Shown in pieces: positions 40,886-50,718 of a DNA stretch of 64,000 bases (position 1 is the stretch's first letter; every line of letters begins with the position of its first letter). The DNA comes from Bradyrhizobium septentrionale. GTDB taxonomy: Bacteria > Pseudomonadota > Alphaproteobacteria > Rhizobiales > Xanthobacteraceae. The notes under the pieces were generated by a model that was not told where the DNA came from, did no database searches, and worked only from the letters and a program-made list of their open reading frames with translations. Both the position numbers and the translations under genes were made by a program. Location of the stretch: positions 3,242,501 to 3,306,500 of the forward strand of contig NZ_CP088285.1 in NCBI RefSeq assembly GCF_011516645.4, written 5' to 3'.

Positions 40886-41707
40886 ATGTCCCCCGAACTC
40901 CACTTCGTCCTGATCCTCGTGTTGCGCATGGCGGTTGCGGCCGCGTTCGTGGTCAGCGCATCCATCATCACGGAACGCTCGGGGCCGGTGATCGGCGCGC
41001 TGATCGCGACATTGCCGATCTCGGCCGGGCCGTCCTACACCTTCCTCGCGCTCGATCATGATGCCGCCTTCATCGCCGAGGGCGCGCTGGCGAGCCTGCC
41101 GGTCAATGCGGCCACGATCTATATGGGCCTGACCTACGCCGTGCTGGCGCAGCGCCGCAGCATGTGGATCAGCGCGGGGTCTGCGATCGCGGTGTGGCTG
41201 GTGCTCGCCACCATCATCCGCCAGTTCGGCTGGTCGCTCGCCGGCGGACTGCTCGTCAACGCGGTCACCTTTGCGATCTGCATTCCGCTGCTCAGGCCCT
41301 ATCGCCACGTCGCCAAGATGCCGCTGATCGCGCGGCGCTGGTACGACATTCCGCTGCGCGCCGCGCTGGTCGCGAGCCTGGTCGGCACCGTGGTCACGGC
41401 GTCTAGCTGGGTCGGCCCGCGCGTCACCGGCGTGATGGCGCTGTTCCCGATCGTGTTCTCCTCGATGATGCTGATCCTGCATCCGCGCATTGGCGGACCT
41501 GCCACCGCCGCCGTGCTCGCCAACAGCGCCTGGGGCCTGATGGGCTTCGGCCTCGGCGTCGCCGTGCTGCATGTCGCGGTGGCGCAATTCGGCTCGCCGA
41601 TCGGGCTGAGCTGCGCGCTCGCCACCTGCATCGTCTGGAATCTGGTGCTGTGGCAGATCGGGCGGAGGAAGAGCGGGAGAACGTCGAAAGCGTATGGTGC
41701 GTCTTAA
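40886..41707 (+). CDS. Putative multi-spanning membrane protein
   Basis: The 273-residue protein is hydrophobic throughout with about eight to nine predicted helices. It has no recognised domain beyond a loose resemblance to small membrane-permease families. Conserved-looking features include SIITERSGPVIGALIATLP (about 24-42) and a second, similar helix pair containing TGVMALFPIVFSSMMLILHP, suggesting internal duplication. The start is marked by ATG six bases after a palindromic repeat, so there is no Shine-Dalgarno. The next candidate start is internal and less suitable. It may be an exporter or a small-molecule transporter. Confidence 0.75.
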   Translation: MSPELHFVLILVLRMAVAAAFVVSASIITERSGPVIGALIATLPISAGPSYTFLALDHDAAFIAEGALASLPVNAATIYMGLTYAVLAQRRSMWISAGSAIAVWLVLATIIRQFGWSLAGGLLVNAVTFAICIPLLRPYRHVAKMPLIARRWYDIPLRAALVASLVGTVVTASSWVGPRVTGVMALFPIVFSSMMLILHPRIGGPATAAVLANSAWGLMGFGLGVAVLHVAVAQFGSPIGLSCALATCIVWNLVLWQIGRRKSGRTSKAYGAS

Positions 41708-41836
41708 CCTCCCCTTGAAAAGGGGAGGTCGCTTTGCTCGCAGAGCAAAGCGGGTGGGGATCTGCTCTCTCCGCAAACAGCGTCGTCTGCGGCTGACCCC
41801 CATCCCGACCTTCCCCCTTTCAGGGGGAAGGAGAAG
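41706..41836. repeat. Palindromic repeat, family E variant
   Basis: ACCTCCCCTTGAAAAGGGGA opens it and CTTCCCCCTTTCAGGGGGAA closes it, with GCTTTGCTCGCAGAGCAAAG as an inner hairpin. It is probably the shared terminator of two convergent genes. Confidence 0.7.
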
Positions 41837-41844
41837 GGGTGATC

Positions 41845-41935
41845 CGTAGCCTGGATGAAGCGCAGCGCAATCCGGGGCGGTCGTGCGACGGAGAGAGCGT
41901 TCCCGGATTTCGCTTCGCAGCATCCGGGCTACGAG
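41845..41935. repeat. Palindromic repeat, family F variant
   Basis: CGTAGCCTGGATGAAGCGCA opens it and TTCGCAGCATCCGGGCTACG closes it, with GCAATCCGGG and TTCCCGGATTTCGC pairing inside. Confidence 0.65.
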
Positions 41936-41939
41936 GCTA

Positions 41940-44666
41940 CTACTTCGGCAGCTTCGCCCGCAGCGCATAGAGCGCATCCAGCGCCTCGCGCGGCGACATC
42001 TCGTCGGGATGTAGCGCCTTCACGGCTTCGACCAGCAGATCGGTCTCGCTTGGCGGCTTGTCCTCGGCGGCGGCGCGCGAGGGGACTGCGAACAGCGGCA
42101 AATCGTCGACCAAGGCGCGCGCGGTCTGGCCGCGGTCCTGGGCCTCGAGTTTGGCCAGCACCGATTTGGCGCGGGTGATCACGGCGGGCGGCAGGCCGGC
42201 GAGTTTTGCGACCTGGATGCCGTACGAGCGATCGGCCGAGCCCGGCAGCACCTCGTGCAGGAACACGACGTCGCCCTGCCATTCCTTGACCCGCACCGTG
42301 GCGTTGAACATCCGCGGTAGTTTGGCCGAGAGCGCCGTCAGCTCGTGGTAGTGGGTGGCAAAGAGGGTGCGGCAGCGGTTGCTCTCATGCAGGTGCTCGA
42401 TCGCGGCCCAGGCGATCGACAGGCCGTCGAAGGTCGCAGTGCCGCGGCCGATCTCGTCGAGGATGACGAGCGACCGTTCGCTGGCCTGGTTCAGGATCAC
42501 GGCGGTCTCGACCATCTCGACCATGAAGGTCGAGCGTCCGCGCGCCAGATCGTCGGCGGCGCCGACGCGCGAGAACAGCCGGTCGACGATGCCGAGCCGC
42601 GCCCGCGACGCCGGCACGTAGGAGCCGATCTGCGCCAACAGCGCGATTAGCGCGTTCTGGCGCAGGAAGGTCGATTTGCCGGCCATGTTCGGGCCGGTGA
42701 TCAGCCAGAGCTGGCCGGATTTCTGTCCCGGCGCCGGCGACAAATCGCAGGCATTGGCGATGAACGGCTGGCCGTCGCGCTTCAGCGCCTGCTCGACCAC
42801 GGGATGGCGGCCGCCCTCGATCGCAAAGCCGAGCGAGCCGTCGACGTCGGGCCGCACGTAATTGTCGTCGATCGCAAGCTTGGCCAAGGCGGTCGCGACG
42901 TCGAGCATCGCAAAGGCGTGCGCGGCGTTGCGCAGATCGTCGCTGGCGGCGAGCGCCATCGCGCTCAGGCGCTCGAAGATTTCGAGCTCGAGATTGAGCG
43001 CACGCTCGCCGGCATTGGCGATCTTCGCCTCGGTCTCGCCGAGCTCCGAGGTGGTGAAACGAACCTGCCCGGCCAGCGTCTGGCGATGGATGAAGGTCGC
43101 ATTGAGCGGCGGCGCGAACAGCTTGTCGCCGTGCTGTGCGGTGACCTCGACGAAATAGCCGAGCACATTGTTGTGCCGGATCTTCAGCGTCTTGATGCCG
43201 GTGTCCTCGGCATAGCGCGCCTGCATCGCGGCGACGACGAGGCGCGAGGCGTCGCGCAAATTGCGGCTCTCGTCGAGCGCGGCCTCATAGCCCTCGCGGA
43301 CGAAGCCGCCGTCGCGCTTGATCAGCGGAAGTTGTTCGGAGAGCGCGCGGGAAAATTCCTGCGCCAGATCGCGCGACGGGCGCTGCAACGCCGCCATCAC
43401 GGCCGACACCTCGGCCGGCGGATTGGCAAGTTGCGCGAGCAGATCCAGCGCCTGGTCGGCGGCAAGGATGCCGTCGCGCAGGCTCGCGAGATCACGCGGG
43501 CCGCCGCGGCCGACCGAGAGCCGCGCCAGCGCGCGCGACATGTCGGGCGCCGCGCGCAGCACGGTCCTGATGTCTTCGCGCGCCGCCGAATCCGCAACGA
43601 AGGCCGTGACGGCGTCGAGCCGCCGCGCGATGACAGCCACATCGGTGAGCGGCGCGGCGAGGCGCTGCGCCAGGAGCCGCGAGCCCGCTGCGGTCACGGT
43701 GCAGTCGATCGCATCGAGCAGCGAACCGCGGCGCTCGCCGGCCAGCGTCCGCGTCAGTTCGAGATTGGCGCGGGTCGCCGGATCGATCGCCATCGTGGTG
43801 CCGGCCGCCTCGCGCGCCGGCGGTGACAGCGGCGGACGCTTGCCGACCTGGGTGCGGTCGATATAGGTGACGGCGGCGGCCGCAGCGGTCGCCTCCAGCC
43901 GCGACATCGCGGACAGGCCGTCCATGGTCGCGACCGCGAAATAGTCGCACAGCCGCCGCTCGGCAGTGGCGCCGTCGAACACATCGCGGGTCAGCGGCGT
44001 CACCGACGGCAATTCGCGCAAGGTCGGCGCAAGCTCGTTGTCGCTGTACAGCGCGTCGGTGACGATCGCCTCGTTCGGATTGATGCGCGCCAGCGTCGCC
44101 GCGAGCTCCGCCGTTGAACACTCCGTCACCATGAATTCGGAGGTCGAGATGTCGATCCAGGCAAGCCCGAGCCGGTCGGCGCCGGCCGAGCCGCGGGCGC
44201 GCGCGATCGCGATCAGATAATTGTTGGTGCGGGCGTCGAGCAGCGTGTCTTCGGTCAGCGTGCCCGGCGTCACCAGCCGGACCACGCCGCGGCGGACCAC
44301 GCTCTTGTTGCCGCGGGCTTTTGCCTCGGCGGGATTTTCGGTCTGCTCGCACACCGCGACGCGATGCCCGGCGCCGATCAGGCGGTGGAGATAATCCTCG
44401 GAGCGTTCGACCGGCACGCCGCACATCGGGATGTCCATGCCCTGATGCTTGCCGCGCTTGGTCAGCACGATGCCGAGCGTCTTCGAGGCGATCTCGGCGT
44501 CCTCGAAGAACAGTTCGTAGAAATCGCCCATCCGGTAGAACAGCAACAGGCCGGGATGGGCGGCCTTTATTTCAAGATACTGTTCCATCATCGGCGTGAC
44601 GCGCGACGACGCCTCGGCGGCGGGAGCGGGCTCGGGCGGAGCGGGAATGGGTTGCTGGATGGTCAT
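41940..44666 (-). CDS. mutS: DNA mismatch repair protein MutS
   Basis: The 908-residue protein has the mismatch-binding Phe in [19 protein letters not shown] (about 39-57) and MutS I-V domains in order. The C-terminal ATPase carries Walker [10 protein letters not shown], signature-like [11 protein letters not shown] and Walker [17 protein letters not shown]. It recognises base mismatches and small loops and recruits MutL. The N-terminal 25 residues are Pro/Ala-rich and variable. The start at 44666 gives [10 protein letters not shown]; the ribosome site is weak. It stands between a membrane protein gene and the pca cluster. Confidence 0.95.
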   Translation of the reverse strand: MTIQQPIPAPPEPAPAAEASSRVTPMMEQYLEIKAAHPGLLLFYRMGDFYELFFEDAEIASKTLGIVLTKRGKHQGMDIPMCGVPVERSEDYLHRLIGAGHRVAVCEQTENPAEAKARGNKSVVRRGVVRLVTPGTLTEDTLLDARTNNYLIAIARARGSAGADRLGLAWIDISTSEFMVTECSTAELAATLARINPNEAIVTDALYSDNELAPTLRELPSVTPLTRDVFDGATAERRLCDYFAVATMDGLSAMSRLEATAAAAAVTYIDRTQVGKRPPLSPPAREAAGTTMAIDPATRANLELTRTLAGERRGSLLDAIDCTVTAAGSRLLAQRLAAPLTDVAVIARRLDAVTAFVADSAAREDIRTVLRAAPDMSRALARLSVGRGGPRDLASLRDGILAADQALDLLAQLANPPAEVSAVMAALQRPSRDLAQEFSRALSEQLPLIKRDGGFVREGYEAALDESRNLRDASRLVVAAMQARYAEDTGIKTLKIRHNNVLGYFVEVTAQHGDKLFAPPLNATFIHRQTLAGQVRFTTSELGETEAKIANAGERALNLELEIFERLSAMALAASDDLRNAAHAFAMLDVATALAKLAIDDNYVRPDVDGSLGFAIEGGRHPVVEQALKRDGQPFIANACDLSPAPGQKSGQLWLITGPNMAGKSTFLRQNALIALLAQIGSYVPASRARLGIVDRLFSRVGAADDLARGRSTFMVEMVETAVILNQASERSLVILDEIGRGTATFDGLSIAWAAIEHLHESNRCRTLFATHYHELTALSAKLPRMFNATVRVKEWQGDVVFLHEVLPGSADRSYGIQVAKLAGLPPAVITRAKSVLAKLEAQDRGQTARALVDDLPLFAVPSRAAAEDKPPSETDLLVEAVKALHPDEMSPREALDALYALRAKLPK

Positions 44667-44788
44667 GAGGAAGCGGAAACTACAAAATTTCGTCGTGCGC
44701 TCCTATCCGCGAGAGCCGGGTTTTCCACCCTCTCCACGGCCTAAGATATGACAAGACATCACGGCAATGCGCGCTTGACGCGCGTCCC

Positions 44789-44800
44789 GGTCAATTGACC
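44789..44800. promoter_or_regulatory. Palindromic candidate operator upstream of pcaF
   Basis: GGTCAATTGACC is a perfect 12-bp palindrome in the spacer between divergent mutS and pcaF, about 80-90 bp before the pcaF ATG. A TTGACG -35-like hexamer lies at 44775. It could bind a pca regulator; the regulator gene itself is not in the window. Confidence 0.4.
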
Positions 44801-44880
44801 TGCCGCGGGCACGCTCCTAAAACCCACCTCAAGTTCCAGCCGATCCGGCGCCTAAGTCGCGGCATTCAGGGAGAGATTCA

Positions 44881-46089
<1,209 letters not shown>

Positions 46090-46138
46090 TCCAATGGCTT
46101 GGGAGAGCTGAAAACAGCCCTTCCCCAATTTGGTTATG

Positions 46139-46148
46139 CATTATAATG
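46139..46148. promoter_or_regulatory. pcaH promoter region with palindrome and hairpin
   Basis: CATTATAATG is a perfect 10-bp palindrome containing the -10-like TATAAT (46142-46147). Just upstream (46101-46126) lies a hairpin formed by GGGAGAGCTG and CAGCCCTTCCC, like an attenuator or the pcaF terminator. pcaHG may thus have their own promoter. Confidence 0.4.
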
Positions 46149-46194
46149 ATCTGATGTGAGCTCACGGGGCGCGTGGGCCGCGGAGGAATTCGCC

Positions 46195-46896
46195 ATGACC
46201 TTGTTGTACCCGCTGCAATCGCTTGCGGCCCATCCGGCGCGACTGTCGCCGGATTATCGCTCCACCGTGAAGCGTTCGCCGCAAAAGCCGCTGATCCCGA
46301 TGCGGCACACGCTCTCGGAGCTGACCGGGCCGGTCTACGGTCATGAGACCGTGCGCGAGCACGACAATGATCTCACCATCCAGGCGAAGGGCGAGCCGCT
46401 CGGCGAACGCATCATCGTGCACGGCTATGTGCTCGACGAGGACGGCCACGGCGTGCCGAACACGCTGGTCGAGTTGTGGCAGGCCAATGCCTGCGGCCGC
46501 TACATCCATGTCGTCGACCAGCATCCGGCGCCGCTCGATCCGAATTTCACCGGCGCCGGGCGGACGCAATCCGATGCCAAGGGCTATTACAAGTTCATCA
46601 CCATCAAGCCCGGCGCCTATCCCTGGGGCAATCACCACAACGCCTGGCGGCCGGCGCATATCCACTTCTCGGTGTTCGGGCATTCCTTCGTCTCGCGTCT
46701 GGTCACGCAGATGTATTTCCCCGGCGATCCCTTGTTCCCGTTCGATCCGATCTTCAACTCGGTGACCGATGCGAAGGCGCGGGCGCGGATGATCTCTTCG
46801 TTCGATCTCGACAACACCAAGCCGGAATGGGCGCTGTGCTACCGCTTCGATATCGTGCTGCGCGGCCGCAACGCCACGCCGATGGAGACCAAGTAA
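46195..46896 (+). CDS. pcaH: Protocatechuate 3,4-dioxygenase subunit beta
   Basis: The 233-residue beta subunit supplies the iron ligands of this intradiol dioxygenase: Tyr103 in GRYIHV, Tyr142 in GAYPWG, His155 and His157 in AHIHFSV. RPLIPMRHTLSELTGP-type N-terminal sequence and the VHGYVLDEDGHGVPNTLVEL core are typical. With PcaG it cleaves protocatechuate to 3-carboxy-cis,cis-muconate. GGAGG precedes ATG 46195. pcaG follows after one base and was surely co-transcribed. A promoter-like palindrome lies before it. Confidence 0.95.
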   Translation: MTLLYPLQSLAAHPARLSPDYRSTVKRSPQKPLIPMRHTLSELTGPVYGHETVREHDNDLTIQAKGEPLGERIIVHGYVLDEDGHGVPNTLVELWQANACGRYIHVVDQHPAPLDPNFTGAGRTQSDAKGYYKFITIKPGAYPWGNHHNAWRPAHIHFSVFGHSFVSRLVTQMYFPGDPLFPFDPIFNSVTDAKARARMISSFDLDNTKPEWALCYRFDIVLRGRNATPMETK

Positions 46897-46897
46897 C

Positions 46898-47500
46898 GTG
46901 TCGAACCCGCGTCCTGATGGAATCACGCCCTCGCAGACGGTCGGTCCCTATTTCAAATACGGCCTGACGCCGAACGGCGAATACGAATGGAACGACGCCT
47001 TCACCAGCAACCTCTTGACGGGCGACGTCTCGGGCGAGCGCATCCGGGTCGAGGGCAAGGTCTATGACGGCGACGGCGCCGTGATCCCGGATTGCATGCT
47101 GGAGATCTGGCAGGCCGATAGCCAGGGCCGCTTCTCCGATCCGCAGGATGCGCGCGCGCTGCCCAATTCGTCCTTCAAGGGTTTTGGCCGCTGCGGCACC
47201 GACAAGAGCGGCGGTTACGCCTTCGATACCATCAAGCCCGGCGTGGTGCCCGATGCCGACGGCAAGCCGCAGGCGCCGCACATCGCGCTCGCGGTGTTCG
47301 CGCGCGGCATGCTGCTGCATCTCTACACGCGGATCTATTTCGACGACGAGGCCGGCAACGCCGCCGATTCCGTGCTGGCGCTGGTGCCCGCCGATCGCCG
47401 CGCGACACTGATTGCAAAGCGCAAGGTCGATGCGGGCGGCGTCTACACGCTCGACGTCCATCTGCAGGGCGACAACGAGACGGTGTTCTTCGACGTCTAG
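46898..47500 (+). CDS. pcaG: Protocatechuate 3,4-dioxygenase subunit alpha
   Basis: The 200-residue alpha subunit has the intradiol core without the iron ligands, as usual: TPSQTVGPYFKYGL, EGKVYDGDGAVIPDCMLEIWQ (about 51-71) and PHIALAVFARGMLLHLYTR. It begins with GTG one base after the pcaH stop (TAACGTG), a tight coupling. It forms the (alpha-beta-Fe) repeat with PcaH. Downstream lie 159 bp of AT-richer sequence and an ArsR-type gene, so the pca unit ends here. pcaB, C and D are not in the window. Confidence 0.95.
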   Translation: MSNPRPDGITPSQTVGPYFKYGLTPNGEYEWNDAFTSNLLTGDVSGERIRVEGKVYDGDGAVIPDCMLEIWQADSQGRFSDPQDARALPNSSFKGFGRCGTDKSGGYAFDTIKPGVVPDADGKPQAPHIALAVFARGMLLHLYTRIYFDDEAGNAADSVLALVPADRRATLIAKRKVDAGGVYTLDVHLQGDNETVFFDV

Positions 47501-47600
47501 CCGGCTGGGACGCCTGCCGTCGCGCGCTGTCACCGGCGCGCAAATCCAGCATTGAAAAGACTGACAAATCCGTTGCGCGCATTCCCGCGGCGGATTTCAT

Positions 47601-47641
47601 TTGACTATGCACAATTGGCTATATAACAAATTATTTATATA
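47601..47641 (+). promoter_or_regulatory. Promoter/operator of the ArsR-SRPBCC pair
   Basis: TTGACT (47601-47606) and TATAAC (47622-47627) resemble -35 and -10 with a 15-base gap. The perfect arms TATATAA (47620-47626) and TTATATA (47635-47641) frame the -10 and could be the autoregulator's site. The region is far more AT-rich than its surroundings. Confidence 0.5.
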
Positions 47642-47659
47642 ACGGAGACGAGATCAAGC

Positions 47660-47983
47660 ATGGCCAACCTCGATGCCGCCTTCGCCGCGCTCGCCGATCC
47701 GACCCGCCGGGCGATCCTGGCGCGGCTCGCTCTCGGCGAGGCGACCGTGATGGAGCTGGTCGAGCCGTTCGAGATGACCCAGCCCGCGATCTCCCGCCAT
47801 CTCAAAGTGCTCGAGGGCGCGGGCCTGATCGTGAAGCGGGTCGAGGGCACCAAGCGCCCGTGCCGGCTGGCGCCGACGGCAGTCGCCGAGATCGATCAAT
47901 GGCTCGGCATGCTCAGGCGTGCGCTCGAAACCAATTACGACCGGCTGGACGGCGTGCTGGCCCCGATGAAGCCTGAAAAGTGA
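47660..47983 (+). CDS. ArsR/SmtB-family winged-helix regulator (non-metal type)
   Basis: The 107-residue regulator has the ArsR winged helix: FAALADPTRRAILARLALGE (about 8-27), then recognition helix TQPAISRHLKVLEGAGLI (about 40-57) and wing RVEGTKRPCRL. The metal-binding ELCVCD motif is absent, which is typical of ArsR members paired with AHSA1/SRPBCC genes. It starts just downstream of an AT-rich promoter with a TATATAA inverted repeat that is a good candidate for autoregulation. The SRPBCC gene follows after nine bases. The inducer is unknown. Confidence 0.9.
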   Translation: MANLDAAFAALADPTRRAILARLALGEATVMELVEPFEMTQPAISRHLKVLEGAGLIVKRVEGTKRPCRLAPTAVAEIDQWLGMLRRALETNYDRLDGVLAPMKPEK

Positions 47984-47992
47984 GGGGTTCAC

Positions 47993-48457
47993 ATGAGCAA
48001 GCTGACACTGACCACCGAAGGCGACCGCCATGTCGTCGTAATCAGGCGCTTCGTTGCGCCGCCCGAGGCGGTGTATCGCGCGCACACCGAGCCGGAGCTG
48101 CTGCAGAAGTGGCTGCTCGGTCCCGACGGCTGGACCATGCCGGTCTGCATCAGCGAAGCGCGGCCCGGCGGCAAGATCCGTTTCGAATGGAGCGACGGCA
48201 AGGGCCGCGGCTTCTATCAGACCGGCGAATATCTCGCGCTCGAACCGTTCAGCCGCATCGTGCATATCGGGCGCATGCATCTGCCCGACCCGACGCCCGA
48301 TAACCATGTCGAGACCACGTTCGCGCCCGACGGCACCGGCACCCTCATGACATTGCGGATGACGCTGCCGGATGCCGGGGCGCGCGCGGCGATGCTCGCG
48401 ACCGGCATGGAGCACGGCATGGAAGACAGCTATGCTCGGCTCGACCGCATGAGCTGA
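47993..48457 (+). CDS. SRPBCC (AHSA1-like) family protein
   Basis: The 154-residue protein has the START/Bet v1-like fold of the AHSA1 group. It opens with VVVIRRFVAPPEAVYRAHTEPELLQKWLLGPDGWTMP (about 15-51) and later carries FEWSDGKGRGFYQTGEYLALEPFSRIV and TLRMTLPDAGARAAML. GAGGGG precedes the ATG. Such proteins bind hydrophobic ligands or act on toxic compounds, often under an ArsR partner that responds to a small molecule. Here the ArsR gene is nine bases upstream. Confidence 0.88.
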   Translation: MSKLTLTTEGDRHVVVIRRFVAPPEAVYRAHTEPELLQKWLLGPDGWTMPVCISEARPGGKIRFEWSDGKGRGFYQTGEYLALEPFSRIVHIGRMHLPDPTPDNHVETTFAPDGTGTLMTLRMTLPDAGARAAMLATGMEHGMEDSYARLDRMS

Positions 48458-48478
48458 GCGCGACTGACGTGAGGGACA

Positions 48479-49330
48479 ATGCGCGACCGTTTTCTGACTG
48501 GCCTGATTGGCTATCCGATCGCGCATTCGGCGGCGCCTGCGATGCATGAGCAGGCGGCCGCAGCGCTGGGCATCCGCGCGCACTACCAGCTGATCGAGGT
48601 CAAGGGCGCCGGGCGCGACGATCTGCGCGCGATGCTCGACGGCATCAGGCGGCTCGGCTTTGTCGGCGTCAACGTCACCTTTCCCTACAAGGAGGCGGTC
48701 GTCGAGCTGCTCGATGACCTCGCGCCGGATGCGCGCGCGATCGGCGCGGTCAACACCATCGTCGTCGATGGCGCACGGCTCGTCGGGCACAACACCGACG
48801 CGACGGGCTTTGCGCGCGCGATCGAACCGCTGCTGACGACCGCGCCGCGCGGTCCGATCGCGCTGATCGGGGCCGGTGGCGTCGGCAAGGCGATCGCGTT
48901 TGCGCTGGCTGGTCTCGGCGTCGCCGAGCTCCGGATTTTCGATGCCGATGCCGCCAAGGCCGCGCAGCTTGCGGCCCAGTTGGCGGATCGCCTTGCTGTC
49001 AGCGCCACGAGCGTCGCGGCCGCGGTGGACGGCGCCGCCGGCCTCGTCAACGCAACGCCGGTCGGCATGCTGCCAAGCCGCGACACGCCGGTGCCGGATG
49101 TGCTGCTGCGTCCCTCGATGTGGGTCGCCGACGCCGTCTACACGCCGCTCTGGACGCCGCTGCTGACCGCGGCGAAAGCCAGGGGCGCAAATGTGCTGAC
49201 CGGACGCGACCTCGCGATCAACGCATCGTCGGATGCGTTCAAGCTGTTCACGGGATTGACGCCGCCGCATGGCGCGATGGCAAATGCGTTCGACGCCGCG
49301 ATGGCTGCGCGCTACTCTGCATCAGCCTGA
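48479..49330 (+). CDS. Shikimate/quinate dehydrogenase-like protein (AroE family)
   Basis: The 283-residue NADP-type enzyme has the AroE layout. The substrate domain carries GYPIAHSAAPAMHEQA (11-26), catalytic Lys71 in NVTFPYKEA, Asn92 in GAVNT and Asp107 in VGHNTDATGF. The nucleotide domain has IGAGGVGKAIA. PAMHE matches quinate/shikimate dehydrogenases of the catabolic type rather than biosynthetic AroE (SKSP). The second Ser/Thr of the SxS substrate motif is Ala19, so the substrate may differ. Beside pcaHG and an oxidoreductase, a role in quinate or shikimate breakdown to protocatechuate is plausible. GAGGG precedes the ATG. Confidence 0.85.
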   Translation: MRDRFLTGLIGYPIAHSAAPAMHEQAAAALGIRAHYQLIEVKGAGRDDLRAMLDGIRRLGFVGVNVTFPYKEAVVELLDDLAPDARAIGAVNTIVVDGARLVGHNTDATGFARAIEPLLTTAPRGPIALIGAGGVGKAIAFALAGLGVAELRIFDADAAKAAQLAAQLADRLAVSATSVAAAVDGAAGLVNATPVGMLPSRDTPVPDVLLRPSMWVADAVYTPLWTPLLTAAKARGANVLTGRDLAINASSDAFKLFTGLTPPHGAMANAFDAAMAARYSASA

Positions 49331-49346
49331 ACCGCGGAGACATCAA

Positions 49347-50516
49347 ATGACAAAAATCAGGATCGGTCTGGCCGGCTGCGGCTTCGTGTCTGAGCTGCAC
49401 ATGTATGCTTATCGGCGCGTCTACGGCGTCGATGTCGAGGTGAGGGCGGTCGCGGCGCGCGGCGATCATGTGAATGAGTTCGCCCGCAAGCACGGAATCC
49501 CGAACGCCTATCGCAGCTTTGCCGAGTTGGTTGCCGACCGCGAGCTTGACGTCATCGACATCTGCACGCCGCCGAACCTGCACGCCGCGATGATCGTGGA
49601 GACGATGCAGGCCGGCAAGCACGTGATCTGCGAGAAACCGTTCAGCGGCTATTTCGGGCAGCCCGGCGACAAGGCGCCGATCGGCAGGCACGTGGCGAAG
49701 GCGCTGATGTATCAGCGCGTGATGGAGGAGATGGAAAAGACCCGCGCCGCGATCAAGCGCAGCGGCAAGCTGTTCATGTATGCCGAGGACTGGATCTACG
49801 CGCCGGCGGTGACCAAGACCGCGGAGATCATCCGCGCCACGCGCGACAAGATCTTGTTCATGAAGGGCGAGGAGAGCCATTCCGGCTCGCATGCCGCGCA
49901 CGCCGCAGAGTGGGCGATGACCGGCGGCGGGTCGCTGATCCGGATGGGCTGCCATCCGCTCTCGGCCGTGCTCTATCTCAAGCAGGTCGAGGCGAAAGCC
50001 CGCGGCGAGACCATCAATGTTGCCAGCGTTACCTGCGACGTGGGCAATGTCACCGCCGGCCTCAAGCCCGAGGAGCGCGCCTTCATCAAGGCCAATCCGG
50101 TCGACGTCGAGGATTGGGGCACGCTGACCGCGACCTTCTCCGACGGCACCAAGGCAACGGTGTTTTCCGGCGACATGATCATGGGCGGCGTGCGCAACCT
50201 GATCGAGACTTACACGAGCGGCGGTTCGCTGTTCGCCAACATCACGCCGAACACGCATCTGACGAGCTACCAGACATCAGAGGAGAAGCTGGCCTCGGTC
50301 TACATCACCGAGAAGGTCGATCGCAAAACCGGCTGGCAATATGTCTGTCTCGAGGAGGAATGGACCCGCGGTTATCTGCAGGAGATCCAGGATTTCATGG
50401 AATGCGTCTCAACCGGCCGCGCGCCGCTCGCCGACTTGGCGCTGGCGTATGAGACGACGAAGGTGAATTACGCTGGCTATTGGGCCGCGGATGAGGGCAG
50501 GCGGGTGGTGTTGTAA
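49347..50516 (+). CDS. Gfo/Idh/MocA family oxidoreductase
   Basis: The 389-residue NAD(P)-dependent dehydrogenase has the Rossmann start IRIGLAGCGFVSELHM, the EKPF motif (in VICEKPFSGYFG) and the C-terminal MocA substrate domain with EESHSGSHAAHAAEWAMTGGG, where the catalytic His is expected. The domain order is typical of enzymes acting on sugars, inositols, keto-acids or their cyclic acids. GGAG precedes ATG 49347. It follows the AroE-like gene by 17 bases, so the two probably work on the same pathway. The substrate is unknown. Confidence 0.88.
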   Translation: MTKIRIGLAGCGFVSELHMYAYRRVYGVDVEVRAVAARGDHVNEFARKHGIPNAYRSFAELVADRELDVIDICTPPNLHAAMIVETMQAGKHVICEKPFSGYFGQPGDKAPIGRHVAKALMYQRVMEEMEKTRAAIKRSGKLFMYAEDWIYAPAVTKTAEIIRATRDKILFMKGEESHSGSHAAHAAEWAMTGGGSLIRMGCHPLSAVLYLKQVEAKARGETINVASVTCDVGNVTAGLKPEERAFIKANPVDVEDWGTLTATFSDGTKATVFSGDMIMGGVRNLIETYTSGGSLFANITPNTHLTSYQTSEEKLASVYITEKVDRKTGWQYVCLEEEWTRGYLQEIQDFMECVSTGRAPLADLALAYETTKVNYAGYWAADEGRRVVL

Positions 50517-50575
50517 CGAGCGGTGCGCTGGTTGCTGCGTGACTACTCTCGTCCCAGACTTGCCTATGCTAGACC

Positions 50576-50681
50576 CGTCATCCTGAGGTGCGAGCGCAGC
50601 GAGCCTCGAAGGGTGCGCGGCCCCGCTGGCGGCCGTCGATCTTTCGAGACGCGGCCAAGAGGCCGCACCTCAGGATGACGG
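50576..50681. repeat. Palindromic repeat, family B
   Basis: CGTCATCCTGAGGTGCGAGC opens it and GCACCTCAGGATGACGG closes it, with GCGGCCAAGAGGCCGC as an inner hairpin. It lies between convergent genes. Confidence 0.8.
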
Positions 50682-50718
50682 GGATGGTTCCCAACAAGCC
50701 GCGGTAAACAATCGACCC

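Noticed and set aside
47501..47560. GC-rich inverted sequence after pcaG as a terminator
   Set aside because: The stem is only six pairs of alternating G/C and no T-run follows.
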